A stretch of DNA of 64,000 bases from G963666705 sp963666705 (lineage in GTDB: Bacteria > Pseudomonadota > Alphaproteobacteria > CADEGL01): assembly GCA_963666705.2 (NCBI GenBank), contig CAXXKO010000029.1:248001-312000 (forward strand), read 5' to 3'. Each line of letters starts with the position of its first letter. The stretch's first letter is position 1. Of the stretch, positions 16,623 through 25,523 are shown one piece after another. Both the position numbers and the translations under genes were made by a program. The notes beneath the pieces were generated by a model, which was not told the DNA's origin, made no database searches, and saw only the letters and a program-made list of their open reading frames with translations.

Positions 16623-18122
16623 ATGTACACCGTGGACCTATATCTGCGCGTTCGGCTGGCCTGCCATGTTGATGGTCTGAGCCAGCGAGAGGCGGCAAGT
16701 CGGTTTGGCATTGCGCGCGAGACGGTGAGGAAGATGCTGCGGCATTCGGAACCGCCGGGATATCGGCGACGCCAGCCACCGAAACGCCCGAAACTGGCCC
16801 CCTTCACGGATATCATCGACCGTATTCTGGAGGAGGACCGAACGGTTCACCGTAAGCAGCACCACACGGCGAAGCGTATATTCGAGCGCCTTCGCGACGA
16901 ACATGGCTTCACGGGCAAAGAGACCATCGTGAAGGATTACGTTCGGGAACGGCGCCTTCGTCGGCGTGAGATGTTTGTGCCGTTGTCACATCCTCCGGGC
17001 CATGCTCGAGCGGACTTTGGCGAGGCGGATGCGATCATCGCCGGCGTCAAGTATCGGGCGCATTTTTTCGTCATGACACTTCCCCACAGCGATGCCTGCT
17101 TCGTTGCGGCCTACCCGGCGGCGACGACGGAGGCCTGGCTGGACGGGCACAACAGAGCCTTTGTTTTTTTCGGCGGCGTTCCCCAATCGATTCTTTACGA
17201 CAACGACAAGTGTCTGGTGTCGCGCATCTTGTCAGATGGCACGCGGCAACGAACGCGGGCGTTCAGCGGGCTGCAGTCCCATTACCTCTTCGAGGACCGC
17301 TACGGCCGTCCCGGCAAGGGTAACGACAAAGGCAATGTGGAGGGGGTGGTCGGCTATGCCCGGCGGAACTTCATGACGCCGCTTCCCCGGTTCGCGAGCT
17401 GGGACGCCTTCAATGGCCACCTGGAAGAGCAATGCCGCAACCGGCAAGGCAACGTCCTGCGCGGCCACCGCGAGAGCATCGGCGAACGGTTTGTGCGTGA
17501 CCGCGAAGCGTTGAAGAGGCCACTGCCGGCACCGTTCGACGCGTGCGACAAGCAGGGCACGCGGGTCAACTCGCTGTCCCTGGTGCGCTACCGGACGAAT
17601 GACTATTCCGTGCCCGTCGCCTACGGCCATCAGGAAGTCTGGATCCGTGGCTATGTCCACGAGGTGGTTATCGGTTGCGGCGCCGGGATCATTGCCCGAC
17701 ACCCCCGTTCCTACGACCGGGAAGACATGGTCTTCGATCCGATCCACTACCTGCCTTTGCTGGAGCACAAGATCGGTGCCCTGGATCAGGCCGCGCCGCT
17801 AGCCGGATGGGAACTGCCTGATGCCTTCCCAACCCTGCGCCGTCTCCTGGAGGCGCGCATGGGCAAGGCCGGCAAGCGGGAATACGTCCAGGTCCTTCGG
17901 CTTGTGGAGACCTTCGATCTCGAGGTGCTTCACGGCGCGGTGAAGGACGCCCTGCGCCTGGGTGCGATCGGCTACGACGCCGTCAAACACCTTGTGCTGT
18001 GCCGTATCGAGCGACGCCCGCCCAAACTCGACCTGGATATCTATCCCTACCTGCCTCGGGCCAACGTGGCGACCACGGCCGCCGCCAGTTATATGAGCTT
18101 GTTGGGTGGAGGCGCGTCATGA
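16623..18122 (+). CDS. istA: IS21-family transposase IstA
   Basis: This 499-residue protein is the DDE integrase-type transposase of IS21. It has an N-terminal helix-turn-helix (DGLSQREAASRFGIARETVRKML), then the catalytic core with HPPGHARADFGEAD (first Asp) and SILYDNDKCLVSRI (second Asp), followed by GNDKGNVEGVVGYARRNF with the glutamate. A C-terminal Mu-type domain with SLVRYRTNDYSVPV follows. Start: ATG at 16623, directly after gggagg, is preferred to the ATG five codons earlier. The stop overlaps istB by four bases (ATGA), the normal coupling in IS21. Confidence 0.93.
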   Translation: MYTVDLYLRVRLACHVDGLSQREAASRFGIARETVRKMLRHSEPPGYRRRQPPKRPKLAPFTDIIDRILEEDRTVHRKQHHTAKRIFERLRDEHGFTGKETIVKDYVRERRLRRREMFVPLSHPPGHARADFGEADAIIAGVKYRAHFFVMTLPHSDACFVAAYPAATTEAWLDGHNRAFVFFGGVPQSILYDNDKCLVSRILSDGTRQRTRAFSGLQSHYLFEDRYGRPGKGNDKGNVEGVVGYARRNFMTPLPRFASWDAFNGHLEEQCRNRQGNVLRGHRESIGERFVRDREALKRPLPAPFDACDKQGTRVNSLSLVRYRTNDYSVPVAYGHQEVWIRGYVHEVVIGCGAGIIARHPRSYDREDMVFDPIHYLPLLEHKIGALDQAAPLAGWELPDAFPTLRRLLEARMGKAGKREYVQVLRLVETFDLEVLHGAVKDALRLGAIGYDAVKHLVLCRIERRPPKLDLDIYPYLPRANVATTAAASYMSLLGGGAS

Positions 18123-18889
18123 CCGATACGCCGCAAGTGTTGCTGGCCCATCACCTCAAGACCCTGAAACTGCCGACGTTCCTGCGCGAATACGACAAGC
18201 TGGCCCGCCAATGCGCCACCGAGGGCGCCGACCATGTGCGGTATCTTGTCCGTCTGACCGAGTTGGAACTGATCGACCGTGAGCGCCGCATGGTCGAGCG
18301 GCGGATCAGACAGGCCAGGTTCCCCGCCGTCAAAAGCCTCGACAGCTTCGACTTCAAGGCCATCGCATCGCTCGACAAGATGCTGGTTCTGGAGTTGGCG
18401 CGATGCGAATACGTCGAGCGTCGTGAGAATATCATCGCGCTCGGCAACAGCGGAACCGGCAAGACCCATATCGCCCTCGGTCTCGGTCTGGCGGCCTGCC
18501 AAAAGGGGCTCTCCGTCGGCTTCCTCACGGCCGCTGCCCTGGTTCATGAACTGATGGAGGCCGGGGATGAAAAACGCCTGTTGCGCCTGCAGAAGCAACT
18601 GGCAAAGTATCACCTTCTGATCATCGACGAACTCGGCTTCGTGCCGCTCTCGAAGACCGGCGCCGAGCTGCTGTTCGAAGTCTTCAGCCAGCGCTACGAG
18701 CGGGGCTCGATCCTGGTGACCTCCAACTTGCCGTTCGATGAGTGGACGGAGATATTCGGCTCGGAACGCCTGACCGGGGCTTTGCTGGACCGCCTCACCC
18801 ACCATGTCCATATCCTGGAAATGAACGGCGAGAGCTATCGTCTCAACCAAAGCCAAAAACGGCGGAAATCCCCAAAAATACCTGCTTGA
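18119..18889 (+). CDS. istB: IS21-family helper ATPase IstB
   Basis: This 256-residue AAA+ helper protein has the DnaC-like pattern: Walker A GNSGTGKTH near residue 107, Walker B LLIIDELGF, and sensor segment ILVTSNLPFDEWTEIFGSERLTGALLDRLTHH. It assists IstA in target choice and strand transfer. The ATG overlaps the istA stop. Nothing in the gene is broken, so both proteins may be made, but the right end of their element is interrupted by IS1380 copy 2. Confidence 0.93.
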   Translation: MTDTPQVLLAHHLKTLKLPTFLREYDKLARQCATEGADHVRYLVRLTELELIDRERRMVERRIRQARFPAVKSLDSFDFKAIASLDKMLVLELARCEYVERRENIIALGNSGTGKTHIALGLGLAACQKGLSVGFLTAAALVHELMEAGDEKRLLRLQKQLAKYHLLIIDELGFVPLSKTGAELLFEVFSQRYERGSILVTSNLPFDEWTEIFGSERLTGALLDRLTHHVHILEMNGESYRLNQSQKRRKSPKIPA

Positions 18890-19648
18890 CCGCCGGTGCA
18901 ATGGTTGACCCGGTGGGTCCACAGGAACCTCCCACGCTGCTTCGCTCCGCGTAACGCAAGCGCTACACGAAGCAGCGCGGGTCCCTCCTATGGACTACCG
19001 GGACAACCCCCCAACACCGCGTACCGCATAACGTTAAGCCCCCATTTCCCAAGTGAACTCGATATTCCATGCCCCGTGATGGGAATTCTGCTATAAGAAT
19101 CAATATGTTGATGCATTGATGGAGCAGCAGGTATGGGACACCCGATGGGTGAATCGAAACGGGACAGTTTACGGGTCGATTTTGACCGTCGCTTGAAGCT
19201 TGAATTCCATGGTTCCAAGATTACTTCTGACGCCGGGTTGCTCGCCTACCGGGAGCTTGACGATGCCCTCGGCCTGACTGAGATGGCCGAGGGTGTTTTC
19301 CAGGATAGCCGTACCGGCAAGAACGGATGGCACGGCAAGACGGGTCAGTTTCGCCAGTCCGTTTTCGGGCGCCTTGGCGGCTATGACGATGTGAACGACG
19401 CCGACCGTCTGGGACGCGATCCCGCCATGCGCTGGATTGTTGGCGGCAAGGCCATCGAAAGACAGGCCGCTTCCACCAGCCAGATGGGACGCTTCGAGAC
19501 GGAGCTATTGGCCACCGACGAGAACGTTGAAGCCTTGGTCGACATGAACGGGGTGTGGATCGACAAGGTTCATGACCGCCATCCGCCGAAGATGATCATT
19601 CTCGACATGGACAGCAGCGTCAGCCCGACCCATGGCGAACAAGAGGGA

Positions 19649-20083
19649 TGCCCAGTGGATCGTGGACTGGCCTACGGCCTGCGGCGGGTCTGCGCCGCCT
19701 GGGGCATGGCCCGCTCCTCGTTCTACGCCATGACCTCCGGCCAGCACGCCGAGCAGCCGCCGGCAAAGCGTCGGGGACCGAAGCCCGCGATCTCGGACCA
19801 GGCGCTGCTGGTGGCGATCGAAGCCGACCTGGAGGCATCGCCCTGGGAGGGCGAGGGCTACCGCAAGGTCTGGGCTCGGCTTCGGGTCTGTCGCGACATC
19901 CGGGTTACCCGCAAGCGGGTGCTCCGCCTGATGCGCGAGAACAATCTGCTCTCGCCCCATCGCTGCCGCCGCCGTGGCGGCAATCCCCATGACGGTGAGA
20001 TTCATCACTCATGCCCCGAACCTCATGTGGGGCACCGATGGCGTTCGGGTGTTCACGGTGGACGACGGCTGGGGCTGGATCTT
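19649..20083 (+). pseudogene. Fragment of an IS3-family orfB embedded in the IS1380 transposase gene
   Basis: These 435 bases replace a single base of the IS1380 gene. They encode an IS3 OrfB N-terminal part: LRRVCAAWGMARSSFYAM, GYRKVWARLRV, TRKRVLRLMREN, and, after a one-base frame change near 19985, THAPNLMWGTD, which leads into the catalytic core before the fragment stops. Neither IS3 terminal repeats nor a target duplication are present. It is not the same IS3 as the one at 56.6 kb. It probably arrived by recombination rather than transposition. Confidence 0.8.
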
Positions 20084-20452
20084 CAGCGTACAATGGTCAC
20101 TTCGGCTGTACCTGCTACCATCCGCTATTCCTGTTCAACCAGTTCGGCGACTTGGAGAGATGTTCCCTGCGCCCCGGTAATGTTCACAGTGCCGACGGAT
20201 GGCGGAATGTTCTGGAGCCGGTGGTGATGCGCTATAAGGAAAGGAAGGTGCGGCTGTATTTTCGTGGCGATGCCGCCTTCGCCTCACCGGAGATATACGA
20301 ATATCTCGAAGCCGAGGGATTACTCTACGTCATCCGCCTCAAAGCGAACGCGATTCTCCAGCGGAACATTGCCCATCTGCTTACGCGACCTGTCGGTCGC
20401 CCGCCCGACCATGTTCGCCGTTTCCACGCCAGCTTCAGCTATCAGGCCGGAT

Positions 20453-21777
20453 CACTAGTGTCCGGTTAACTGCGGCGGTTTTCCGGTTAGTGGGTTGTGG
20501 TTAAACGTTCTTTCGGGATATTCGCGTGTCACCGACTTGAACTCCCGGTGTTAAGCCAGACATGCTCCTGCCTTCCCGGTCAGGAGCATGGCTCATGTAT
20601 GCAGGCAAGATCGTTTTCGCCCAGGTGATCGACCATCTGCCCGTGCACAGCTTGCGCCGTTGCGTCCACCGCTACGGCGGCGATCGCAGGCTGCGAAGCT
20701 TCTCCTGCCTCGATCGGTATCTGTGCATGGCCTTCGCGCAGCTGACCTATCGCGAGAGCCTGCGCGACATCGAGGCCTGCCTGCGCGCCCAGCACACCAA
20801 GCTCTACCACATGGGCATCCGCGGGCGCGTCGCCCGCGCCACCTTGGCCGACGCCAACGAGAGGCGCGACTGGCGCATCCATGCCGACTTCGCCCAGGCG
20901 CTGATCCGCATCGCCCGGCCGCTCTATGCCCAAGACAGCTTCGGCCTCGAGCTCGACCACACCGTCTATGCCCTCGACTCGACCACCATCGACCTCTGCC
21001 TCGCGGTCTTCCCCTGGGCCCCGTTCCAGCGCACCAAGGCCGCCATCAAGCTCCACACCCTCTTGGATCTGCGCGGCAATATCCCAACTTTCATCCATAT
21101 CAGCGACGGCCGATGGCACGACGTGAGGGTGCTCGACGAGCTGGTCCCCGAGCCCGGCGCCTTCTACGTCCTGGACCGCGGATACATCCATTTCGCCCGC
21201 CTCCATCGCCTGAGCCAGGGCGCCGCCTTCTTCGTCGTCCGGGCACGGGCCAAGTTCCAGTTCCGCAGGATCGCGTCCCGCGCAATCGACAAGACCACCG
21301 GCCTGCGCTGCGACCAGACCATCCGCACCGCCGGCCAGCACACCGCCACCGACTACCCGGACAGGCTCCGCCGCGTCCGATACCGCGACCCCGAGAGCGG
21401 CAAGGCCTTCACCTTCCTGACCAACAACTTCACCCTGCCGGCGCTGACCATCGCCCAGCTCTACAAATGCCGCTGGCAGGTCGAGCTGTTCTTCAAATGG
21501 ATCAAGCAGCACCTGCGCATCAAGCGCTTCTACGGCACCTCCGAGAACGCCGTCAAATCCCAGATCTGGATCGCCGTCTCCGTCTATGTGTTGATCGCCA
21601 TCGTCAAGAAGCGCTTGGCTATCAACGCCAGCCTCTACACAATCCTCCAGGTCCTCAGCCTCACCGTCTTCGAAAAAACACCGCTCCTTCAATTGCTTAC
21701 AAATCCAGAAACCACGACACCAATCCACCCCCATGCTAACCAATTGAATCTATTTGACTATTAACCGGACACTAGTG
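20453..21777 (+). mobile_element. IS4-family element, complete copy (1325 bp)
   Basis: Terminal inverted repeats are perfect over 17 bp: cactagtgtccggttaa at 20453-20469 and its complement at 21761-21777. The flanking 9-bp duplication aggccggat lies at 20444-20452 and 21778-21786 and restores the IS1380 reading frame when the element is removed. The same element, identical where it can be compared, occupies 1-716. Confidence 0.96.
20595..21764 (+). CDS. IS4-family transposase (intact)
   Basis: This 389-residue DDE transposase starts at MYAGKIVFAQVIDHL, with aggag 8 bases upstream; an in-frame ATG 33 bases earlier lies before that ribosome site. The N-terminal domain (to about residue 75) is of the DUF4372 type. 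The catalytic core has YALDSTTIDLC (first Asp), VLDRGYIHFARL (second Asp) and YKCRWQVELFFKWIKQH (YREK-type region with Glu). It is similar along its length to the transposase at 59780-60949 but clearly a different element. Confidence 0.93.
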   Translation: MYAGKIVFAQVIDHLPVHSLRRCVHRYGGDRRLRSFSCLDRYLCMAFAQLTYRESLRDIEACLRAQHTKLYHMGIRGRVARATLADANERRDWRIHADFAQALIRIARPLYAQDSFGLELDHTVYALDSTTIDLCLAVFPWAPFQRTKAAIKLHTLLDLRGNIPTFIHISDGRWHDVRVLDELVPEPGAFYVLDRGYIHFARLHRLSQGAAFFVVRARAKFQFRRIASRAIDKTTGLRCDQTIRTAGQHTATDYPDRLRRVRYRDPESGKAFTFLTNNFTLPALTIAQLYKCRWQVELFFKWIKQHLRIKRFYGTSENAVKSQIWIAVSVYVLIAIVKKRLAINASLYTILQVLSLTVFEKTPLLQLLTNPETTTPIHPHANQLNLFDY

Positions 21778-22668
21778 AGGCCGGATCGTGGAACAAGAAG
21801 CGCCGTGTCGTGGCCAAAGTGGAGTGGCACCCCGGCGAGCTGGTTCCTCGCGTCGGTTTCATCGTCACTAATCTGTCGCGCCCTACCAAGCGGGTGGTGG
21901 CGTTCTATAATCACCGTGGCACGGCGGAGCAGCACATCAAGGAAGGCAAGAACGCCATCAACTGGACCCGTCTGTCATGTCGCAAGTTCCGCAACAATGC
22001 CGTTCGGCTCCAGCTTCACGCCCTGGCCTACAATCTGGGCAACTTCATGAGGACACTGGCTTTGCCGAAGGAGGTGGAGCACTGGTCGATGACGACGTTG
22101 CGCGACAAGCTGGTGAAGATCGGGGCCAAGGTTGTCCGACATGGCCGCTACGTTACGTTCCAATTGGCTGAGGTGGCGGTGCCGAGGGACCTGTTCCGGA
22201 AAATCCTGAGCTTGATTGATGATCTGCGACGAAGACCCGCTCCGGCGTAGGCCGAGGGAATCGACGGCGAGGAGAAAGCGACAGGAGAGGTGTGTCTGGA
22301 TGGCGAGAAAAATGACCGAGTGGCCTTCCAAGCGCGGGCCGATTACCAAAATCATGCCATCGGATGGCTGCATAGGGGATACAGTTCCCTTGGCGGTGGG
22401 AAAGTGGTACGATTTCCACGAATTTGGGTGGTATATGGGGAATGTCGGTTAAGTGGACTAGTTTTGCTCCGCCCGGGTGGACTAATTTTGCTCCGCCGTT
22501 GACAAGCCGGCGAACCTGCCCGTCAAGCTAAGTATGTAAGCCCCTAATTAATACCCGTAATACCAGCGGCCGATGTTCTTGACTCATCGCCGCCTGGCAA
22601 GCGCGCCCGAGCTTATGCGAGGTAAGCCAAGGCCGCGGACGCGGCCGCCCGGTGTTTGAGGGAACATA

Positions 22669-22694
22669 CGATCGGTCTTATCTAAGGCCGATCG
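22669..22694. terminator. Near-perfect 12-bp hairpin in the IS21-flavoprotein gap
   Basis: cgatcggtctta at 22669-22680 pairs with taaggccgatcg at 22683-22694, with one G-T pair and a 2-base loop. It lies 57 bases beyond the stop of the minus-strand flavoprotein gene, so it could end that transcript. The high symmetry would also suit a protein-binding site. No T-run follows. The rest of 22553-22750 holds no gene that I can see. Confidence 0.4.
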
Positions 22695-22750
22695 GTATTC
22701 GCGCCGCTCCTGAGGAATCCCCCACGCTTTTGTGCCGGGGGGTGAGACGG

Positions 22751-24403
22751 CTACTGGTTCTCCGAGAGAAGGCTCTTGCCGCACAGGTAGCCCCAGGTGA
22801 GGAAGGGGCCGATCGTGGCACCCATGGCGAAGACCCTGATGCCGAAGAAGTTCGCCATCGTGCCCCCGGCGCAGTAGAGCCCGGTGATGATGGTGCCGTC
22901 CTCCCTCACGACCTGCCCCTTGTCGTTGGTGCGCGGGCCGCCCTTGGTGCCCAGGAGACCGAGGTGATAGGGCGTGGCGCGGAAGGGCGGGCGCAGAATC
23001 GTGCCGAGGGCGCCGTTGAGCTCGGGCCGCGCCGGATCGCCGAGGGAATACCGCTCCGCCGAAGTCTCACCACGATGGAAATCGTCGTCCCGGCCCGCGC
23101 GGACGAAGCCGTTGAACCGCGCGACCGTCTCTTCCAACGTGGTGCTGTCCACATTGATGAGCTTGGCGAGCTCGGTAATCGTATCGGCTTTTACCACCTC
23201 GCCCGCGCCCCATTTGGCCACGCGCACGGCGAACCGGTTCTTGGCGGCGAATTGCCCGTCGATTATGCGCCATGCCGGCATATGGTCGCCGCGCGCCGGG
23301 CCCACGAGGGCCTCCGCCAAGCTGTTGCGGTCGCCTTCGTCCACGAACCGCTTTCCCGCGCGGTTCACGAGAATGCAGTGGGCGAAATCGAGCACCAGGA
23401 GCGGAAAGGCGTGTGGCCGCCCTTCATACATGGTCGAGGCCACGGGAAAGACACTCGCCTGGTCCATGCGCGCCATCTTGGCGCCGACGTCGGCGGCCAT
23501 GCGATGCCCGTCGCCGGTGTTCGTGTCCGGGCTCGCGAGCCGCGCGTGCGCGCCGAGGAAGTAGCGGTCGAGCATGGCCCGGTTCCATTCGAAGCCGCCG
23601 CTCGCCAACACCACGCCCTTGGCCGCCCTTATCCGCCGCCGGCCTCCGCCGACGGTGGCCTCGACGCCGATCACCCGCCCGCGATTCCCGTCGGCCTCGT
23701 CCGCGATGAGAGTCTCCGCGCGGGCTTGCGTGAGAACTTCGCACCCATTGTCGAGGCACGCCTCGAGGAGGCCACCCACGAGGGCGGCGCCCATGGCGAC
23801 CCGCCCGGTCGCGAGCCGATAGAGGATCCTCGGCCACAAGGTGGCGAGCGCCCGGACCGGGTGGCGCAGCACCGGCGACCGGCCCTGGAGAAGCTCCTTG
23901 TAGGTGAAGAGTTGCGGGCGCACGGGCTTGCGAATGCGGCCTTTCCATGGGCCGAGGCTGTTGAGGCTCCAATTGGGGGGGGCCAGCACGCGGCCGTTCT
24001 TCTTGCCGCCGGTCACCTCGGGATAGAGATCGGGGAGGTCGATGAGGCTGAAGCGGACCGGCGAATTGTCCTCGACGAACTTCAGCATGGCCGGCGCTGT
24101 ATCGACGAAAGCCCGCCACAAGGGCTCTTCCTCCGCCGCCCACCCATCGGGTGAGAGCGCGCGGATATAATCGAGTGCCTCATCCGGGGAATCGCCGTAG
24201 CCGGCGGCCAGCATGTGATGGTTGGCGGGCACCCAGGAGACGGCGCCCGAGAGGGCCGTGGTGCCGCCGATAACGTGGGCTTTCTCCAAGATCACCACGC
24301 GCGCGCCGCCGACGGCGGCCGTGAGCGCCGCCGACAGCCCCGCCGCGCCCGAGCCGACGACGACCACGTCGACCTCCATGTCCCAATCGGTGTCCCGGTC
24401 CAT
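22751..24403 (-). CDS. FAD-dependent oxidoreductase, 3-ketosteroid dehydrogenase-like (paralog 2)
   Basis: This 550-residue protein has the same order of motifs as the enzyme at 8360-10006: VVVVGSGAAGLSAALTAA, EKAHVIGGTTALSGA, ASGGFEWNRAML, and GLYCAGGTMANFFG near the C-terminus. The two proteins align from end to end with only small differences, so this is a gene duplication. Differences cluster in the middle cap region (KKNGRVLAPPNWSLNS instead of KAGGRLLSPHLLSLNA), which may alter substrate choice. It is 25 bases downstream of the BKACE gene and probably shares its transcript. Confidence 0.88.
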   Translation of the reverse strand: MDRDTDWDMEVDVVVVGSGAAGLSAALTAAVGGARVVILEKAHVIGGTTALSGAVSWVPANHHMLAAGYGDSPDEALDYIRALSPDGWAAEEEPLWRAFVDTAPAMLKFVEDNSPVRFSLIDLPDLYPEVTGGKKNGRVLAPPNWSLNSLGPWKGRIRKPVRPQLFTYKELLQGRSPVLRHPVRALATLWPRILYRLATGRVAMGAALVGGLLEACLDNGCEVLTQARAETLIADEADGNRGRVIGVEATVGGGRRRIRAAKGVVLASGGFEWNRAMLDRYFLGAHARLASPDTNTGDGHRMAADVGAKMARMDQASVFPVASTMYEGRPHAFPLLVLDFAHCILVNRAGKRFVDEGDRNSLAEALVGPARGDHMPAWRIIDGQFAAKNRFAVRVAKWGAGEVVKADTITELAKLINVDSTTLEETVARFNGFVRAGRDDDFHRGETSAERYSLGDPARPELNGALGTILRPPFRATPYHLGLLGTKGGPRTNDKGQVVREDGTIITGLYCAGGTMANFFGIRVFAMGATIGPFLTWGYLCGKSLLSENQ

Positions 24404-24428
24404 TGCTCCGGGGTCCGACCGGCGCCCC

Positions 24429-25328
24429 TCAGGCCCGCGGCGCCGACTGGCCGCGGGGCGGCAGCTCCAGGATCTCGGCGGCGCGCGCCGGCTCCACGGG
24501 CTCGCCGTCGAGCTCGCGGATGATGCGCACCGCCTTCTCGACGAGCTGGCCGTTGGTGCCGAACTCGCCCTTCGAGAGGTAGAGGTTGTCCTCGAGCCCG
24601 ACGCGCACGTGGCCGCCCAGGTTCATGGCCTGGGCCACCATGGCGAACTCCCAGCGCGAGATGCCGAAGGCCGCCCAGTTGGCGCCATCGGGCAGCAGCG
24701 AGTGCAGGTAGGTCATGGCCTGGGGCGTGGCCGGGGAGGCGTAGTTGATGCCGAGGCAGAGCTGGAACAGGACCGGCTCCTCGAGCAGGCCCTGGGCGAG
24801 CATCTCGCGCGCGAACATGACGTGGCCGGCCTCGAAGCACTCGATCTCGGGCTTGACCCCCAGCTCCTTGATGCGCTGGGCCATGATGCGCAGGTGCCCG
24901 GGCGTGTTCATGAACACGTTCTCGCCGAAATTGAAGGTGCCCACATCGAGGGTGCAGATGTCGGGGCGCAGCTCCTCCACCTGCTTGAGGCGCTCGAGCG
25001 GCCCGATGAGAGTGCTCGAGGGGTCGCCGATCCGGGGTTCCTCGGTGCCCGGCACGAAGCGCGCACCCTCGCCGGTCGTCAGGTTGATGATCACGTCCGA
25101 GCCTGAATCCCGGATGCGCTCCACCACCTCGCGGAAATATGCCGGGTTGCCGGTGCGCAGGCCCGTCTCCGGGTCGCGCACGTGGATGTGGGTGACGGCG
25201 GCGCCGGCCTGGCGCGCCTCGATGCAGGCGTCGGCGATCTGCTTCGGCGTGATCGGGAAATTGGGGTGCTTTTGGAAATTGTTGTGCGATCCGGTGACGG
25301 CACAGGTCACGACCACGTCTCTCGGCAT
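24429..25328 (-). CDS. Beta-keto acid cleavage enzyme (BKACE, DUF849)
   Basis: This 299-residue TIM-barrel enzyme is of the BKACE family. The family uses zinc and acetyl-CoA to split beta-keto acids into acetoacetate and a CoA ester (first described as Kce in lysine fermentation). The zinc-binding HIHVRD motif lies at residues 47-52, the N-terminal TCAVTGSHNNFQKHPNFP loop is typical, and a glutamate lies in the GGHVRVGLEDNLYLSKGE segment near residue 240. It is first in a two-gene operon with the flavoprotein at 22751-24403, suggesting a flavoenzyme step before or after keto-acid cleavage. The substrate is not predictable. Confidence 0.9.
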   Translation of the reverse strand: MPRDVVVTCAVTGSHNNFQKHPNFPITPKQIADACIEARQAGAAVTHIHVRDPETGLRTGNPAYFREVVERIRDSGSDVIINLTTGEGARFVPGTEEPRIGDPSSTLIGPLERLKQVEELRPDICTLDVGTFNFGENVFMNTPGHLRIMAQRIKELGVKPEIECFEAGHVMFAREMLAQGLLEEPVLFQLCLGINYASPATPQAMTYLHSLLPDGANWAAFGISRWEFAMVAQAMNLGGHVRVGLEDNLYLSKGEFGTNGQLVEKAVRIIRELDGEPVEPARAAEILELPPRGQSAPRA

Positions 25329-25523
25329 CCGCCCCTCCTGTTGCTCCGGGAACCCTTCAGCGAAGGGCCAAGCCTAGACCATGGGCGCCAGCCCGGCCAA
25401 CGGCACGTCGTTTCAGTTTGATCGATTTCCGCCAATAGCCGAACTCGAACATTCGGCATCGCCGCAAACACGCATGGATTCTTCTAGAGTTCGTCGCTAA
25501 GCTTCTCGGCGGGAAGGACGCCG

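Larger units (their letters stand above)
19133..22250 (+). pseudogene. IS1380-family transposase, doubly interrupted
   Basis: The gene starts identically to the intact copy at 13729 (MGHPMGESKRDSLRVDFDRR). After THGEQEG at about 19648 it enters an inserted piece of an IS3-family orfB. The IS1380 frame resumes at 20084 (cagcgtacaatgg), is broken again by the IS4 element at 20453-21777 in the codons for YQAGSWNKK, and ends at 22250 as in the intact copy. No functional product is possible. Confidence 0.92.
19039..22448 (+). mobile_element. IS1380-family element, copy 2, carrying an IS3 fragment and an IS4 element
   Basis: The ends equal those of copy 1 and are flanked by the 5-bp duplication ttaag (19034-19038 and 22449-22453), lying in the right terminus of the IS21 element. 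The total is 3410 bp. Removing IS4 plus its 9-bp duplication (1334 bp) and the net 434-bp IS3-derived insert gives 1642 bp, identical to copy 1 without its insert. The element still has both ends but no working transposase. Confidence 0.92.
16372..22544 (+). mobile_element. IS21-family element carrying IS1380 copy 2
   Basis: The outer ends are imperfect inverted repeats: ggggcttacatacttaactt on the left and, in reverse complement, ggggcttacatacttagctt on the right. They are flanked by an 8-bp duplication taattaat at 16364-16371 and 22545-22552. Inside each end are further short repeats of the type gtggactaattttgctccgc, the multiple terminal repeats typical of IS21. Subtracting IS1380 copy 2 and its 5-bp duplication leaves 2758 bp. 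The right end is split by that insertion. The left 251 bp up to istA are non-coding terminal sequence. Confidence 0.9.

Noticed and set aside
13635..22552. Composite transposon carrying cargo between two IS1380 copies
   Set aside because: The two copies each have their own 5-bp target duplication and the DNA between them is just an IS21 element, so they moved separately and carry no cargo gene.
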